Notes: generated by a model not told the origin, from the letters alone. A stretch of DNA of 64,000 nucleotides from CAWHQZ01 sp963831645 (GCA_963831645.1 CAWHQZ010000034.1:1-64000), one strand, 5' to 3'. Counted from the first letter of the stretch, positions 1 to 9,068 are shown. Made by a program: numbers and translations.

Positions 1-974
1 CCCTGGCGCGCCACCTCGATGAGCACCGTGCCGCCGACCTTGTCATGATCAAGCAGCCGCACGAGATCGTCGACCCCGGCCACGGTCGCGCCGCCGATGG
101 CGATCAGCATATCACCTGTCTTCAGCCCTGCCCTCTCGGCCGGACTGCCCGGCTCGACTTCCACGACCCTGACCGCGGTTGGCTGATCCAGTTGTGCATG
201 GCGGGCGATGTGCCGCGGAACGACCGTCTGTTGGCCGTGAATTCCGATCTCGGCCCGACGCACCCGCCCGTGGCGCAGAATCTGGGTCAGGACATGGAGA
301 GCCGTGTTGCTGGCAACGGCAAAGCAGATGCCCTGAGCGCCGGCGATGATGGCGGTGTTGATGCCGACGATCCGGCCCCTGGAATCGACGAGCGGCCCGC
401 CCGAATTGCCGGGATTGAGCGCCGCATCGGTCTGGATCACGTCGTCGATGAGGCGCCCGTTCTGGGCGCGCAGCGAACGTCCGGTTGCGCTGACTACACC
501 TGCTGTCACGGTCTGCTGCAGACCGAGCGGGTTGCCGATGGCGATGGCCAGCTGGCCGACGCGAACCAGTTTGGAGTTGTGCAGCGGGGCAGCGACGACA
601 TCGCGACTAACGTCGGTGCGCAACACGGCGATATCGGTATCCGGGTCCTGGCCGAGAAGTCTGGCCGCCAAATGTTGACCATCGGCAAGGGTCACGTCGA
701 TGTGCCTGGCTGCGTTGACAACGTGACTGTTGGTCAAGATGAGGCCGTCGCCGGCCACCACCACGCCGGAACCTGAACCGCCGCGCGGGCCGGAAGTTCG
801 AACCGCAATGTGAACGACCGAGCGGCCAGCCAGATCCACTGCACCGGTCACCGCCTGGGAATAGGCATCGAGCAGATCGCCGTCACTCAGCGGCGCGGCA
901 GTCGGTGACGAGGCAAGAGTTTCAGTCGGGTCGCCCGCATCGTCGAGCACCGGGCGCAAGCGCGTGTCCAGCAT
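1..974 (-). CDS. HtrA/DegP-like trypsin-type serine protease with PDZ domain (3' end cut off)
   Basis: The left window edge cuts this gene; about 324 residues are visible on the minus strand. The S1C catalytic triad is readable: His84 in TNSHVV, Asp114 in DTDIAVL and Ser191 in NPGNSGGP. A PDZ domain follows from about residue 235 (GLKTGDMLIAIGG). Protease plus PDZ is the standard HtrA layout, where PDZ domains help recognise misfolded substrates. The ATG at 974 gives a clean reading frame, but the first 50 residues contain no signal peptide or membrane anchor, which is unusual for the normally periplasmic family. Either the protein is cytoplasmic or the start is misplaced. Family assignment is secure; substrate and location are not. 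Confidence 0.9.
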   Translation of the reverse strand, partial: MLDTRLRPVLDDAGDPTETLASSPTAAPLSDGDLLDAYSQAVTGAVDLAGRSVVHIAVRTSGPRGGSGSGVVVAGDGLILTNSHVVNAARHIDVTLADGQHLAARLLGQDPDTDIAVLRTDVSRDVVAAPLHNSKLVRVGQLAIAIGNPLGLQQTVTAGVVSATGRSLRAQNGRLIDDVIQTDAALNPGNSGGPLVDSRGRIVGINTAIIAGAQGICFAVASNTALHVLTQILRHGRVRRAEIGIHGQQTVVPRHIARHAQLDQPTAVRVVEVEPGSPAERAGLKTGDMLIAIGGATVAGVDDLVRLLDHDKVGGTVLIEVARQ

Positions 975-1401
975 GCAGGATATCCTTGCAAGGTTAGAGA
1001 CGATGGATATGGGATGCCGGGCGAAACTTGCCAAGGAGTTGCAGGCTTCGGCAAGAGTGTGAACCCACACGCAACCGGTGACCGCCGAAAGTCCGATATA
1101 GGCGGCAGTCCGGACAAGGTCTCAGAATGACAAAACTCGGTCGACGTCGCGGCCTCCTTCTGCTTTGCCAACGCGCTTCTCGATGTGACTTGCCGGCTTT
1201 TGGTCATGAGATAGATTTAGTGCCGGGTTTCCGAACGGTGGGAGTGACAAGTGTGACGGGATTCCGAACAAGACCAAAGCGTTGGCATCGGATAGCGGAT
1301 CGAGATGATGCCGCGGGCAGCCGGTGCCAACCGATCGATGGCGGACCCGGGGACTTCCGTTATCATGAAATTCAGCGAGTTCGCATGAGGGCCCTATTGA
1401 T
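975..1401. other. Intergenic stretch, nothing recognised
   Basis: The region lies between the divergent protease and glyoxalase-like genes. Open frames here do not resemble any protein I know and run antisense to one another. It presumably carries the promoters of both flanking genes, but I could not pick out convincing -35/-10 pairs, a tRNA or a repeat. Confidence 0.4.
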
Positions 1402-1782
1402 ATGCACCATTCCCGTCTCTGCGCCGTGCTGATCGACTGCAAAACCTCCGATGTGGATGAGGCAGCCCGCTTCTGGGGCGAGGTGCTGGGTCGCCCCGTG
1501 GACCACAGCCATCCGGGCAGCCGCGGCAATTACCGCATGCTGGAGACCCCACCCGATGAGCCCATCATGCAGATCCAGCGCGTGGACCACGAAAGTCGCG
1601 TCCACATAGATATCGAGACCGACGACATCCCTGCCGAAGTGACGCGCCTGGAGAAATTGGGCGCCAAGGTCGCGGACCGCCTGGAGCGCTGGGTGGTGAT
1701 GCAGGCGCCGACCGGCCAACGCTTCTGTGTCGTACGGGTACAGCGTCCCGGTTTCCCGAAGAATGCCAACCGCTGGGACTAG
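1402..1782 (+). CDS. VOC (glyoxalase-like) family protein
   Basis: A 126-residue protein of vicinal-oxygen-chelate type. The N-terminus (VLIDCKTSDVDEAARFWGEV) matches the start of glyoxalase-like domains, and the acidic half-way strand (VHIDIETDDIPAEVTRLEKL) followed by a C-terminal strand ending QRFCVVRVQ gives the paired beta-alpha-beta-beta-beta units of the fold. Such single-domain members are often annotated as glyoxalase or dioxygenase-like proteins of unknown substrate. It stands alone, next to a serine hydrolase relic, so context gives no function. Length is normal for the family. Confidence 0.8.
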   Translation: MHHSRLCAVLIDCKTSDVDEAARFWGEVLGRPVDHSHPGSRGNYRMLETPPDEPIMQIQRVDHESRVHIDIETDDIPAEVTRLEKLGAKVADRLERWVVMQAPTGQRFCVVRVQRPGFPKNANRWD

Positions 1783-1941
1783 AGATCGCTCTCCGGTTGG
1801 CCAAACTCTCGGCCCGGAGGTCATCCACTCGCGCCCAGGGATCAAGCCGAAGCGCGGGCCACAACCGAGCCGGATGGGGCGAGCGCGTGGTAGAGAAGAC
1901 CGCCGCGATCTGCCGGCGGTGCCGCAGTAGGGGCGAGATCG

Positions 1942-2406
1942 ACCGGTTCCCAGCTATGGTACTGGAAGCGCACGCCGAAGGGGCTGGCCGACACCGAAGG
2001 CGGACTCTACCTGCAACCCCGCGATCTCGCGAAGTTAGGTTATCTGTATCTCAAAGCCGGCGTGTGGGACGGCAGGCAGGTCGTTCCCAGCGACTGGATA
2101 ACGCAGTCCACGCGGTGGCAGGTGAACGCCACAGGAACCGGGCAAGGTTACGGCTTCCAAGGGTGGGTGCTCTCGCGCAAGGGTCCGGGAACTTACGATG
2201 CATACGCGGCGCTCGGATACGGCGGCCAGCGCCTGATTGTGGTGCCTGAACTCGACCTGATCGCCGTCTTCACCGGCTGGAACATCTATGGCAAGCCCGA
2301 GCTCAATCCAAGGTTCGCACTCGTAAGCGTGGTGGCCGCTGTGAAGGGGCAACAGTACGTCTCGCTAAAAAGCGAACCAGCTTCTGGCATCCGTTCGCAA
2401 ACATGA
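1942..2406 (+). pseudogene. 3' fragment of a class C beta-lactamase-like serine hydrolase
   Basis: Reading frame 1 from about 1942 gives TGSQLWYWKRTPKGL, then a stretch on the theme GGLYLQPRDLAKLGYLYLKA, WDGRQVVPSDWI and YGFQGWVLSRK, ending near ALGYGGQRLIVVPELDLIAV. This is the C-terminal half of the beta-lactamase/transpeptidase-like family (PF00144). No start codon, SxxK nucleophile motif or N-terminal domain exists upstream; the same frame has a stop near 1890. I therefore call it a truncated relic. A 35-bp repeat lies 33 bases beyond its stop and may mark a rearrangement boundary. Confidence 0.75.
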
Positions 2407-2439
2407 TGCCACGGTCGCGCTCGGTACCGCAGACCTTGG

Positions 2440-2474
2440 CCGACGCGTTGGCCAAGCCTCGCGACCCTGCTTAG
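2440..2474. repeat. 35-bp direct repeat, copy 1 (partner at 15009-15043)
   Basis: This stretch matches 15009-15043 at 33 of 35 positions (17 identical, one change, five identical, one change, eleven identical). Both copies end in TTAG, which contains the reverse-strand stop codon of the neighbouring gene: here the MalG-type permease, in the second copy the PLP lyase. Those two genes are unrelated, so the repeat is not explained by homology of the genes. See the findings for the island interpretation. Confidence 0.85.
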
Positions 2475-3352
2475 CCTTTCACCACGCCTTCCATCAGGCC
2501 CTTGAAGAAGAGCTTCTGGGCGAAGGTGAAGGCGACGAGGCCGGGAGTGACGACGAGGACGTAGACGGCCGCGAGGGCCGGCCAGGACCACTGTCCAAGC
2601 CCGCCCTGGGCGCCGGCAAGGACGACCGGCATGGTGCGCACGTCCTGGTCGTTGGTGAGCGTCGTGCACAGCAGGAACTCGCCCCACGCCGTGACGAAGT
2701 TGACGATGAACACGACCACCAGACCGTTGCGCACCATCGGCAAGCCGACCATCCACAGCGTCCGCCAGGGCCCGGCGCCGTCGATCTTCGCCGCTTCGAT
2801 CAGCTCGTGCGGCACCAGCTGGAACACGCTGCGCATGATCAGCACGCTGATCGCGAGGTTCAAGGTGACATAGGGCAGGATGAGGCCGCTGGTGCTGTTG
2901 ATGAGGCCGAGATAGTCCTGGATCTCGTAGACGCTGATGATCGAGACGACGCGCACCGGGAAATAGAGCGACACGAGCAGCGCGGCGACAACGATGCCGC
3001 CGCCGCGCGGCCTCAGATGAACGAGCGCATAGCCGGCCAGCACTGCGCACACGGTGGTGAGCAGCACCGTGCCGGCGGTGACGTAGATGCTGTTGAACAG
3101 GTTGACCGGCAGCGTGTCGATCTTCTCGAAGACGTAGCTGTAGTGGGTGAAGTCGAATTTCCTCGGCCAGAAATTGCCGCGCATCGCGTCGGGCCGCGAC
3201 TTGATCGACATCATGAGGACCCAGGCGAGCGGCAGGAGGATGATCAGCATGAAGAGATTGATCACGGCGTGACGGACGATGGCGCTCCGATTCCGTCCGA
3301 ACCAGCCCTGCACCGGTCGTCCACGCGACGGTGCTGCGATGGGCGTCGTCAA
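2471..3352 (-). CDS. Carbohydrate ABC transporter permease, MalG/UgpE type
   Basis: Inner-membrane permease of a CUT1-type sugar importer, 293 residues. It has about six hydrophobic segments, starting with AVINLFMLIILLPLAWVLMM near residue 30, and the EAA loop that docks the ATPase (ELIEAAKIDGAGPWRTLWMV). The only in-frame start near the 5' end is TTG at 3352, just after an in-frame TAG. Its partner permease lies immediately upstream (stop at 3380) but is frameshifted, and the binding-protein gene follows at 4425-5801. No ATPase gene is present, so a shared ATPase encoded elsewhere would be needed. The stop codon lies inside the 35-bp repeat. Confidence 0.9.
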   Translation of the reverse strand: MTTPIAAPSRGRPVQGWFGRNRSAIVRHAVINLFMLIILLPLAWVLMMSIKSRPDAMRGNFWPRKFDFTHYSYVFEKIDTLPVNLFNSIYVTAGTVLLTTVCAVLAGYALVHLRPRGGGIVVAALLVSLYFPVRVVSIISVYEIQDYLGLINSTSGLILPYVTLNLAISVLIMRSVFQLVPHELIEAAKIDGAGPWRTLWMVGLPMVRNGLVVVFIVNFVTAWGEFLLCTTLTNDQDVRTMPVVLAGAQGGLGQWSWPALAAVYVLVVTPGLVAFTFAQKLFFKGLMEGVVKG

Positions 3353-3379
3353 GCGCTATGGCCACAGGTCAACCTCGGG

Positions 3380-4364
3380 CTAGCCTCTGGGACGAAAGAT
3401 GCGGAGCAGGAAGACCATGACGAACATCATCGCGACCGCCCCGATCATGCCGATGGCTGCAGCGAAGCCCTGTCGCCAGAGGCCGAGCTTGAACGCCTGG
3501 TCGTACATGAAGATGGTCCATGTGTAGGTCGGCGAGGCACGATTGAAGCCGCCGAAGATGAGGTACTCGTCGATCACCGCCATGGAAGTGCCGAAGCGCA
3601 GCACGACCAGGATCATCATGATCGGCGCGAGCCGCGGCCGAACGACATGCCAGAATACCTGCCATTCGTTGGCCCCGTCGATGCGGGCGGCTTCGGGCAG
3701 GTCCTTGGGGATCGCCGCCAGGCCGGCGAGGAAGAAGATGGTGTGGTAGCCGAGGCCCCACCAGACCTCCATGACCGCGACCGCCGGCAGGGTCAAAGGC
3801 GTCCCACCCAGCCACTGCGGCGCGTTCTGCAGGGTGAACAGGCCGATGGTATCGACCAGGAAGTGATTAATCGGGCCCGACCTGATAGTTGTACATCCAC
3901 TTCCACAGCACGAACACCAGCGTGCTCGGAATCACCGCCGGAATGAGCAGCACCACGCGATAGAGCGTCGCCAAACGCGCATTCGTCACCCGGTCGACAA
4001 GAACTGCCAGCAGCAGCGGCAAGATGATCGTTCCCGGCAGGAACATGATCGTGAACAGCGCCGCGCGCCACAGGCTCGCCCACATCAGGGGATCGTTGAG
4101 CGCCGCGATGTAGTTATCGAACCAGACCCACTTCGCCGGCTCGTTGGAAAGGTACTGGAAGTCGGTGAAACTGATCCAGACGACGCGGAAGATCGGGTAG
4201 ATCTGGTAGCCGGCGAAGAAGGCCAGCGCCGGCAGCAGAAACACCCACGTGCTGATGTCCTGCCGCGTCGGAGTTAGCCTGGCGGCTCTCGCGGTCGTTC
4301 CTTCCGGCCCGGGCAGACGACGGAAGTGCGGTGCATTGTTCGGCGCGACGGCTCCGGCGCGCAT
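3380..4364 (-). pseudogene. Carbohydrate ABC transporter permease, MalF type, frameshifted
   Basis: The N-terminal part (165 codons from ATG 4364) reads through three or four membrane spans and stops at TAA 3867-3869 just after NYQVGPD. The remaining half, with the EAA loop (ARIDGANEWQVFWHV) and last membrane spans, is in another frame. Dropping one base of the GGGCCC run at 3873-3878 joins them as QVGPINHFLVDTIGLF and gives a normal-length permease of about 327 residues. It sits between the binding protein and the second permease, as expected for a SBP-MalF-MalG operon. If the extra base is real the importer is inactive; if it is an assembly error the gene is intact. Confidence 0.85.
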
Positions 4365-4392
4365 CCGACGTTCCTAGGAGCGCGTTCTCATC

Positions 4393-4414
4393 GGAAAAGT
4401 GTACACACTTTTCC
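4393..4414. repeat. Palindromic repeat: 10-bp arms, 2-bp spacer
   Basis: The arms GGAAAAGTGT and ACACTTTTCC are perfect inverted copies separated by two bases. The element lies in the gap between the binding-protein and first permease genes, 29 bases before the permease start. A near copy with one arm mismatch is at 40028-40049 in the glyS/glyQ gap. Elements with a GGAAAAGTG core and inverted TTTTCC end are common intergenic repeats in Rhizobiales. There is no T-tract, so it is not a typical intrinsic terminator; a REP-like or mRNA-stability role is possible. Confidence 0.75.
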
Positions 4415-4424
4415 GGAACGTAAT

Positions 4425-5801
4425 CTAGCCGCGCTTCATCTCGGCCTGGACCGCCTCGACGACCTTCTGCATCGCCACTTTGGGATCGGCCTCCTCCCCT
4501 TTGAGATAGGTCTCCCAGACGGGCTTGCCGATGACGAACTGTTGCAGGCCGAAGAGGTGGTTGGTGATCGCCTTTGCCTTGTCGAGCTGGCCGCGCACCA
4601 GCGCGACGAAGCCGGGCATCCAGTCCGGCTTGTTGGCATCCCATTCCGCGTAGATGGATTTGTAGGGCGGCAGCTGGCCAGGATGGCCGCTTGGCGTGCC
4701 GGCGATCGAGTCCTTCCAGATCTGCGGGTCGTAGGTCAGTGCCTTTATGTATTCGGCCGCCTTTTCCTTGTTCTTGCCATGCTTGAACAGCGCGCAGCCG
4801 GTGGTCCAGAACACTGTCGAGCCCTCTCCACTGGCGAACTTCGGCAGCGGGCCCATGTGCAGAAGCTTCGGATCCTCCCAGTTCTGGGCCATGCGCAGCG
4901 GCGCGTTGAAGTACTTGTGGTAGTAGCCGACGCGCTGGGCGGCAAACGCGACCTCGTCCGGAGTTCCATTGACGCCGCCATCCGACGCCCCCTCCAGGAG
5001 GATGTCCGGATGCGACAGGGCCATGATCTTCTTCATCAGCACTAACGCCTCGACCGCGGCGTCGCTGGTGAAGTCGAACAGTCCTTCCGACGTGTACACG
5101 TTGCTGCTCATGCTGTGAGCCATGGGCGCCAGCGAGCGCCAGCCGTGCGAATCGAATGTAGCTCCGAACGGGGCGGCGCCGGAATCGACGATTTTCTTGG
5201 CATTCGCCAGATAGTCATCCCAGGTCGCGGGAGCCGTATCGGCCAGGCCCGCCTTGGTCGTCAGGCCCGAATGCCAACCCGTGCCGATCACATCGAGAAG
5301 AAACGGCCAGCCGTAGAGCTTGCCGTCGATTGTGTTCTCTGCACGGATCGAGGGAATCATGTCGTCGACTACTTCTTTCGGGATGTAGTCGTCCCAGGGT
5401 TCGATGACATCGCCTTCGATCATCGAAGACATCTCCACGAACGGCGTCTGGCCGACGTAGACGTCCCACGTGCTCTCCTTCTTCTTGGCCTCGGCCACGA
5501 AGCGCTCGACGCCAAAACCTTCGACCGGCGCGATCTGGTAGTTGACGGCCGGGAACTTGGCGTTCACCGCCGGGATGCCGGGATGGAGATCTTCGATCCA
5601 CTGATAGAACGTCGGTGTCAGCGGACGGTCCTGCCCAAAAGCCGGTCCGATGCCGGTCTTCGCTACGGTCCCAACGCCGGCCAGGCCAAGGCCGGCAACC
5701 AGGCTTCGCGTTAGAAACTCACGCCTGTCGATGCTCCCTTGCAGCAACTGCCGGCGCGTTGCCTGCTGCAGGATGTATTCCTGTTCTTTTCGTACGCTCA
5801 T
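4425..5801 (-). CDS. Extracellular solute-binding protein of a sugar ABC transporter (Tat-exported)
   Basis: A 458-residue family 1 binding protein that would deliver a carbohydrate to the adjacent permeases. The N-terminus carries a twin-arginine signal, RREFLTRSLVAGLGLAG near residues 26-42, so export is probably by the Tat pathway. The mature part has typical features such as TWDVYVGQTPF and the interdomain region YGWPFLLDVIGTGWHSGL. The start ATG at 5801 is preceded by a strong GGGAGGA ribosome site about six bases away. It is the first gene of a minus-strand operon with two permeases. The substrate cannot be read from the sequence. Confidence 0.9.
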   Translation of the reverse strand: MSVRKEQEYILQQATRRQLLQGSIDRREFLTRSLVAGLGLAGVGTVAKTGIGPAFGQDRPLTPTFYQWIEDLHPGIPAVNAKFPAVNYQIAPVEGFGVERFVAEAKKKESTWDVYVGQTPFVEMSSMIEGDVIEPWDDYIPKEVVDDMIPSIRAENTIDGKLYGWPFLLDVIGTGWHSGLTTKAGLADTAPATWDDYLANAKKIVDSGAAPFGATFDSHGWRSLAPMAHSMSSNVYTSEGLFDFTSDAAVEALVLMKKIMALSHPDILLEGASDGGVNGTPDEVAFAAQRVGYYHKYFNAPLRMAQNWEDPKLLHMGPLPKFASGEGSTVFWTTGCALFKHGKNKEKAAEYIKALTYDPQIWKDSIAGTPSGHPGQLPPYKSIYAEWDANKPDWMPGFVALVRGQLDKAKAITNHLFGLQQFVIGKPVWETYLKGEEADPKVAMQKVVEAVQAEMKRG

Positions 5802-5916
5802 CAGTTCCTCCCGCCTTGGTTCCGGTCTTTATGTTATTCCGTCGACTACGATGACCGAACTGTTTTGTAATTAGCATATAATAAGATTGAACAGCAAGGA
5901 CGCCCCGCATAGCACC
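5802..5916. promoter_or_regulatory. Divergent intergenic region with a TATAAT box
   Basis: This AT-rich gap separates the minus-strand transporter operon from the plus-strand SDR gene. A perfect TATAAT is at 5877-5882, oriented toward the SDR. No good TTGACA box lies 16-18 bases upstream, so only a weak promoter call is justified. A shared operator for both directions would be expected but I saw no clear palindrome. Confidence 0.3.
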
Positions 5917-6697
5917 ATGAATGTGCTCGATCGATTCCGGCTGGACGGCAGGCGGCTGTTCGTCACCGGTGGCAGCCGCGGCTTCGGCCGGGTCATTGCG
6001 CTCGCGGCGGCAGAAGCAGGCGCCGACATTGTTCTCAACGCCCGCGAGCCCGACGCTCTTGCGAGGACTGCCGAGGAGGTGCGGGAGCGCGGGCGTAAAG
6101 TCTGGACCTTTGCCGCCGATGTTTCCAACCCCGCCACGTGTGAGGCACTTTGCTGCCGCGTGCTCGCGGAGGCCGGACCCATCGACATCCTGGTCAACAA
6201 CGTGGGCGGCCGCAACCTCGACGTGGCGATCGAAGACACCGACCTCAAGACCTGGCAGGCCTTCGTTGATCTCAACCTGACCCATTGCTTCATCTGCACC
6301 AGGATCATCGGCGGCGCGATGCTCGAGCGCGGCGAAGGCCGCGTCGTCAACATCGCATCCGATCAGCGGCCTCGTCGCCAATCGCGGCATCGGCGGGCGT
6401 CACTACGAAACGACGAAGGCGGCGGTGATCCATTTCACCCGCGCCACAGCAGCCGACTGGGCGCCGCGCGGGGTCACAGTGAACGCCATCTGCCCGGGCC
6501 TGTTCATGACCGAGCCGAACCTCGCCTGGGCGAAGCACCACCCGGAGGTGATCGAGACGTTCGTGCGCTCCGTACCGATGGGCCGCGCCGGCGAGCCGCA
6601 CGAGATTGGACCGCTGGCGGTCTATCTCGCCTCGCCGGCTTCCAGTTACGTCACCGGAGCAGCGTTCGTGATCGATGGCGGCTATACGCTCTGGTAG
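5917..6697 (+). pseudogene. Short-chain dehydrogenase/reductase, frameshifted
   Basis: The N-terminal frame shows the NAD(P) site TGGSRGFGR (near residue 20), the structural NNVGG motif and the sequence up to GRVVNIAS, then runs into nonsense. One extra base at or next to 6361 explains it: without it the frame continues as SISGLVANRGIGGRHYETTK, keeping the catalytic Tyr-x3-Lys (YETTK), and joins the intact C-terminus ending FVIDGGYTLW. The repaired protein is about 259 residues, normal for classical SDRs. It is divergent from the sugar transporter operon, so a role in oxidising the imported sugar is plausible. Start ATG 5917 is preferred to TTG 5887. Confidence 0.85.
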
Positions 6698-6754
6698 CAG
6701 CGGAGAAGCAGCTTTGAAGTCGGCAGGCTCGGCCGAGTAGACAATTTTTCTAAT

Positions 6755-8233
6755 CTAAAGCCTGCAGCGCCGATAGGTATCCATCCAGGGCCGCAGTCGC
6801 TCGAACTCCGCGCTCGCGGCAATGACGTCGCCATCTGCATAGCGCTTGCCGACGATCTGCATGCCCACCGGCAGGCCATTCTCCGCGAGCCCGGCGGGAA
6901 CGGTCGCAGCCGGATAGCCGGCAAAGTTGATCAGGTAGGTCATGCACCAGCCGATCAGCCGGTCGATCGTTTCGCCCTCGATTTCCGCCGGCCCGAGCGT
7001 GTTTCCGTCCGCCGCATTGTCGACGGCGAGGCAGGCGAGAGTCGGCGAGACCAGCAGGTCGTAGCGGTCGAGCACGGCTCGGAGCGCCTCGAAGACTTCC
7101 GTGCGCACCGCCTGGTCGGCGAGGTATTGCGTGACCATCATGCTCCGCCCGATGCCGTCCCAATGCAGGAACTCCGGTGGAAAGTCGTCGCGGTGGTCGC
7201 GGAGGAGGTCGATGCCTTCGCGCTTGAATCCTTCGATCGCAGCGACTTGTTGCGGAGCGATGAAGCGGCACCACACATCGCTCAGCTCCCGCTGTGAGCG
7301 ACGGAGACCGATCCCCACTTCCTCGACATGCGCGCCTGCCTCCTCGAATGCGGCGACGGCCTTGTCGACCACCGCAACGACCCGCGGCTCGACCGGGAAA
7401 ATGTCGTAATCCCGCGTATAGGCGATCGTCTTGCCGGCGAGGGAACCGCGCAAGGCGGAGATGAAGTCCACCTTGCTGTCCACGCTGTAAGGGTCGCGCA
7501 AATCGTGGCCGGCCAGCACCGTCATCGCCAGAGCGGCATCCTCCACCGTGCGCGTGATCGGGCCCTCGAAGATGAAGGGCGCGGTGCCGCTGAAGGCGTT
7601 GGGCCGGGTTACCAGAGGCACGCGCCCGAAAGACGGCTTGTAGCCGAAGACGCCGCACCAGGAGGACGGGATACGGATCGACCCGCCCCCGTCGGTGCCT
7701 TCGCAGAGGGGCAGTAGCCCGGCCGCAACGGCGCCTGCGCTGCCGCCGGAGGATCCCCCCGTATTCTTCGCCAGATCGAAGGGGTTTTTCGACGGTCCGA
7801 ACAGATAGTTGTCGCACGTGCCGCGGAATCCGAATACCGGGCTGTTGGTCTTGCCGACGATGATCGCGCCGGCCCGCTCCATCCGCTCGGCGAACATGCA
7901 GTAGCTGTTGGCGACATAATCCTTGAGGGCGCGAATGCCGCCGAAGGTCGTGACCCACCCCGGCTTGTAGTCGAAGTTGTCTTTCATCGCGACCGGCACG
8001 CCGTGCAGGGGGCCGACCTCATCGCCGCGCATGATCGCAGCCCCGGCCGCCTTCGCCGCCTGCCGCGCGTCGTCGAACCCGAACACGACGAGCGCCGTGA
8101 TCTTCGGATTATGCGCCTCGATGCGAGCGATGGCGCCCTCCACCGCCTCGGCCGGCGATATCTCCTTGCGGCGGATTCTTGCCGCCAGCGCGGCGGCGGA
8201 TTCAGTTGCCGCCAAGTCTTCTGCGATTGGCAT
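6755..8233 (-). CDS. Amidase (amidase signature family)
   Basis: A 492-residue hydrolase of the GatA/AtzF amidase signature family. The catalytic Ser-cisSer-Lys triad is visible: Lys in VAMKDNFD near residue 84, the glycine/serine box TGGSSGGSAGAV, and the nucleophile region GTDGGGSIRIPSSWCG. Length is typical. The sequence FGYKPSFGRVP following the serine box is conserved in the family. It lacks any GatB/GatC partner nearby, so it is a stand-alone amidase of unknown substrate rather than part of the tRNA amidotransferase. Start ATG 8233. It lies among sugar-related genes in the accessory region. Confidence 0.92.
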   Translation of the reverse strand: MPIAEDLAATESAAALAARIRRKEISPAEAVEGAIARIEAHNPKITALVVFGFDDARQAAKAAGAAIMRGDEVGPLHGVPVAMKDNFDYKPGWVTTFGGIRALKDYVANSYCMFAERMERAGAIIVGKTNSPVFGFRGTCDNYLFGPSKNPFDLAKNTGGSSGGSAGAVAAGLLPLCEGTDGGGSIRIPSSWCGVFGYKPSFGRVPLVTRPNAFSGTAPFIFEGPITRTVEDAALAMTVLAGHDLRDPYSVDSKVDFISALRGSLAGKTIAYTRDYDIFPVEPRVVAVVDKAVAAFEEAGAHVEEVGIGLRRSQRELSDVWCRFIAPQQVAAIEGFKREGIDLLRDHRDDFPPEFLHWDGIGRSMMVTQYLADQAVRTEVFEALRAVLDRYDLLVSPTLACLAVDNAADGNTLGPAEIEGETIDRLIGWCMTYLINFAGYPAATVPAGLAENGLPVGMQIVGKRYADGDVIAASAEFERLRPWMDTYRRCRL

Positions 8234-8330
8234 GTGTCGCCCCGTTTTCGATCATGGTAGTTCGATCCCGGAGATCACACAACCGAGACGCACACCGCAC
8301 TCGCTCACCTCGAGCCTCGGGGATCGCCGG

Positions 8331-9068
8331 TCACCCGGACGCCTTCGCCATCACCGATCGAACGGAAGCAGCCGAGGTCGCAAGCCGATCATATTCCGGC
8401 GGGCGCAATTCGCCTCCCATGAATATATGGCGCCGGCGAAACTGCATTCCGCTGGCGGTCGGTTCCAGCGCAGCGAAATGGATCTCCCGCGGCCTTGCGG
8501 CGGCAACGATCCGCTCGGCGTTGCGCGCGGTGATGCCGCCGCCCGGCATGACAACGATTCGCCCGCCGGCGCGCCGAACGAGCTCCGCAATCAGCGGCAG
8601 CCCTTCCAGCACGGTCGCCTCCTGGCCCGACGTGAGCACGCGTTCAACGCCGAGCGAGACCAGCGTCTCCAGCGCCGCGAAAGGATCGGCGGTCATGTCG
8701 AACGCCCGGTGAAACGTCACCGACATGGGTCGGGCACGCCCAATCAGGCCGCGTGTCCGCGTCGCGTCGACCGCGCCGTCGGCTCTCAACAAGCCGATCA
8801 CGACACCATCGGCGCCTTCTGCCTTGGCGGCGCCGATGTCGGCTTCCATGGTCGCGAGTTCATCGTCGTCGAACAGGAAGTCACCGCCGCGCGGCCGGAT
8901 CATCACATGCAGCCCGATGCCGGTGATCGTCCGCGCTTGGCGGATCATGCCGCAGCTCGGCGTCGTGCCACCTTCCAGGAGGTCGCCGCAGAGCTCGACC
9001 CGGTCCGCCCCCGCGGCCCTGGCGGCGCGGACGCCGGCCACCGAATCCACGCATACCTCACAGATCAC
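8331..9068 (-). CDS. cutC: CutC family protein
   Basis: A 245-residue TIM-barrel protein of the CutC family. The N-terminus ICEVCVDSVAGVRAA with GADRVELCGDLLEGGTTPS is diagnostic, as is HVMIRPRGGDF and the later PGGGITARNAERI. The family was linked to copper tolerance in E. coli, but that role is disputed. Translation begins at GTG 9068, supported by AAGGAGG six bases upstream. It is on the same strand as, and downstream of, the NAD-epimerase gene. I see no copper gene near it. Confidence 0.92.
   Translation of the reverse strand: MICEVCVDSVAGVRAARAAGADRVELCGDLLEGGTTPSCGMIRQARTITGIGLHVMIRPRGGDFLFDDDELATMEADIGAAKAEGADGVVIGLLRADGAVDATRTRGLIGRARPMSVTFHRAFDMTADPFAALETLVSLGVERVLTSGQEATVLEGLPLIAELVRRAGGRIVVMPGGGITARNAERIVAAARPREIHFAALEPTASGMQFRRRHIFMGGELRPPEYDRLATSAASVRSVMAKASG

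Noticed and set aside
45..776. A 243-codon open frame on the plus strand
   Set aside because: The minus strand of this stretch encodes an HtrA protease with complete catalytic triad and PDZ domain; the plus frame is its shadow.
1000..1130. A tRNA or small RNA gene
   Set aside because: I could not fold a cloverleaf or find conserved tRNA boxes; no other RNA signature was seen.
3866..3880. Programmed +1 frameshifting of the permease at GGGCCC
   Set aside because: The other split genes have no shared slippery sequence or stop context, and the same type of lesion appears in clear relics. A common sequence-error or insertion bias is simpler.
2807..3946. A 379-codon plus-strand frame
   Set aside because: It runs antisense through two ABC permeases and is full of His, Asp and Arg runs typical of shadow frames in GC-rich DNA.
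4393..4414. The palindrome as a Rho-independent terminator
   Set aside because: It lacks a T-tract on either strand and sits inside an operon just ahead of a start codon.
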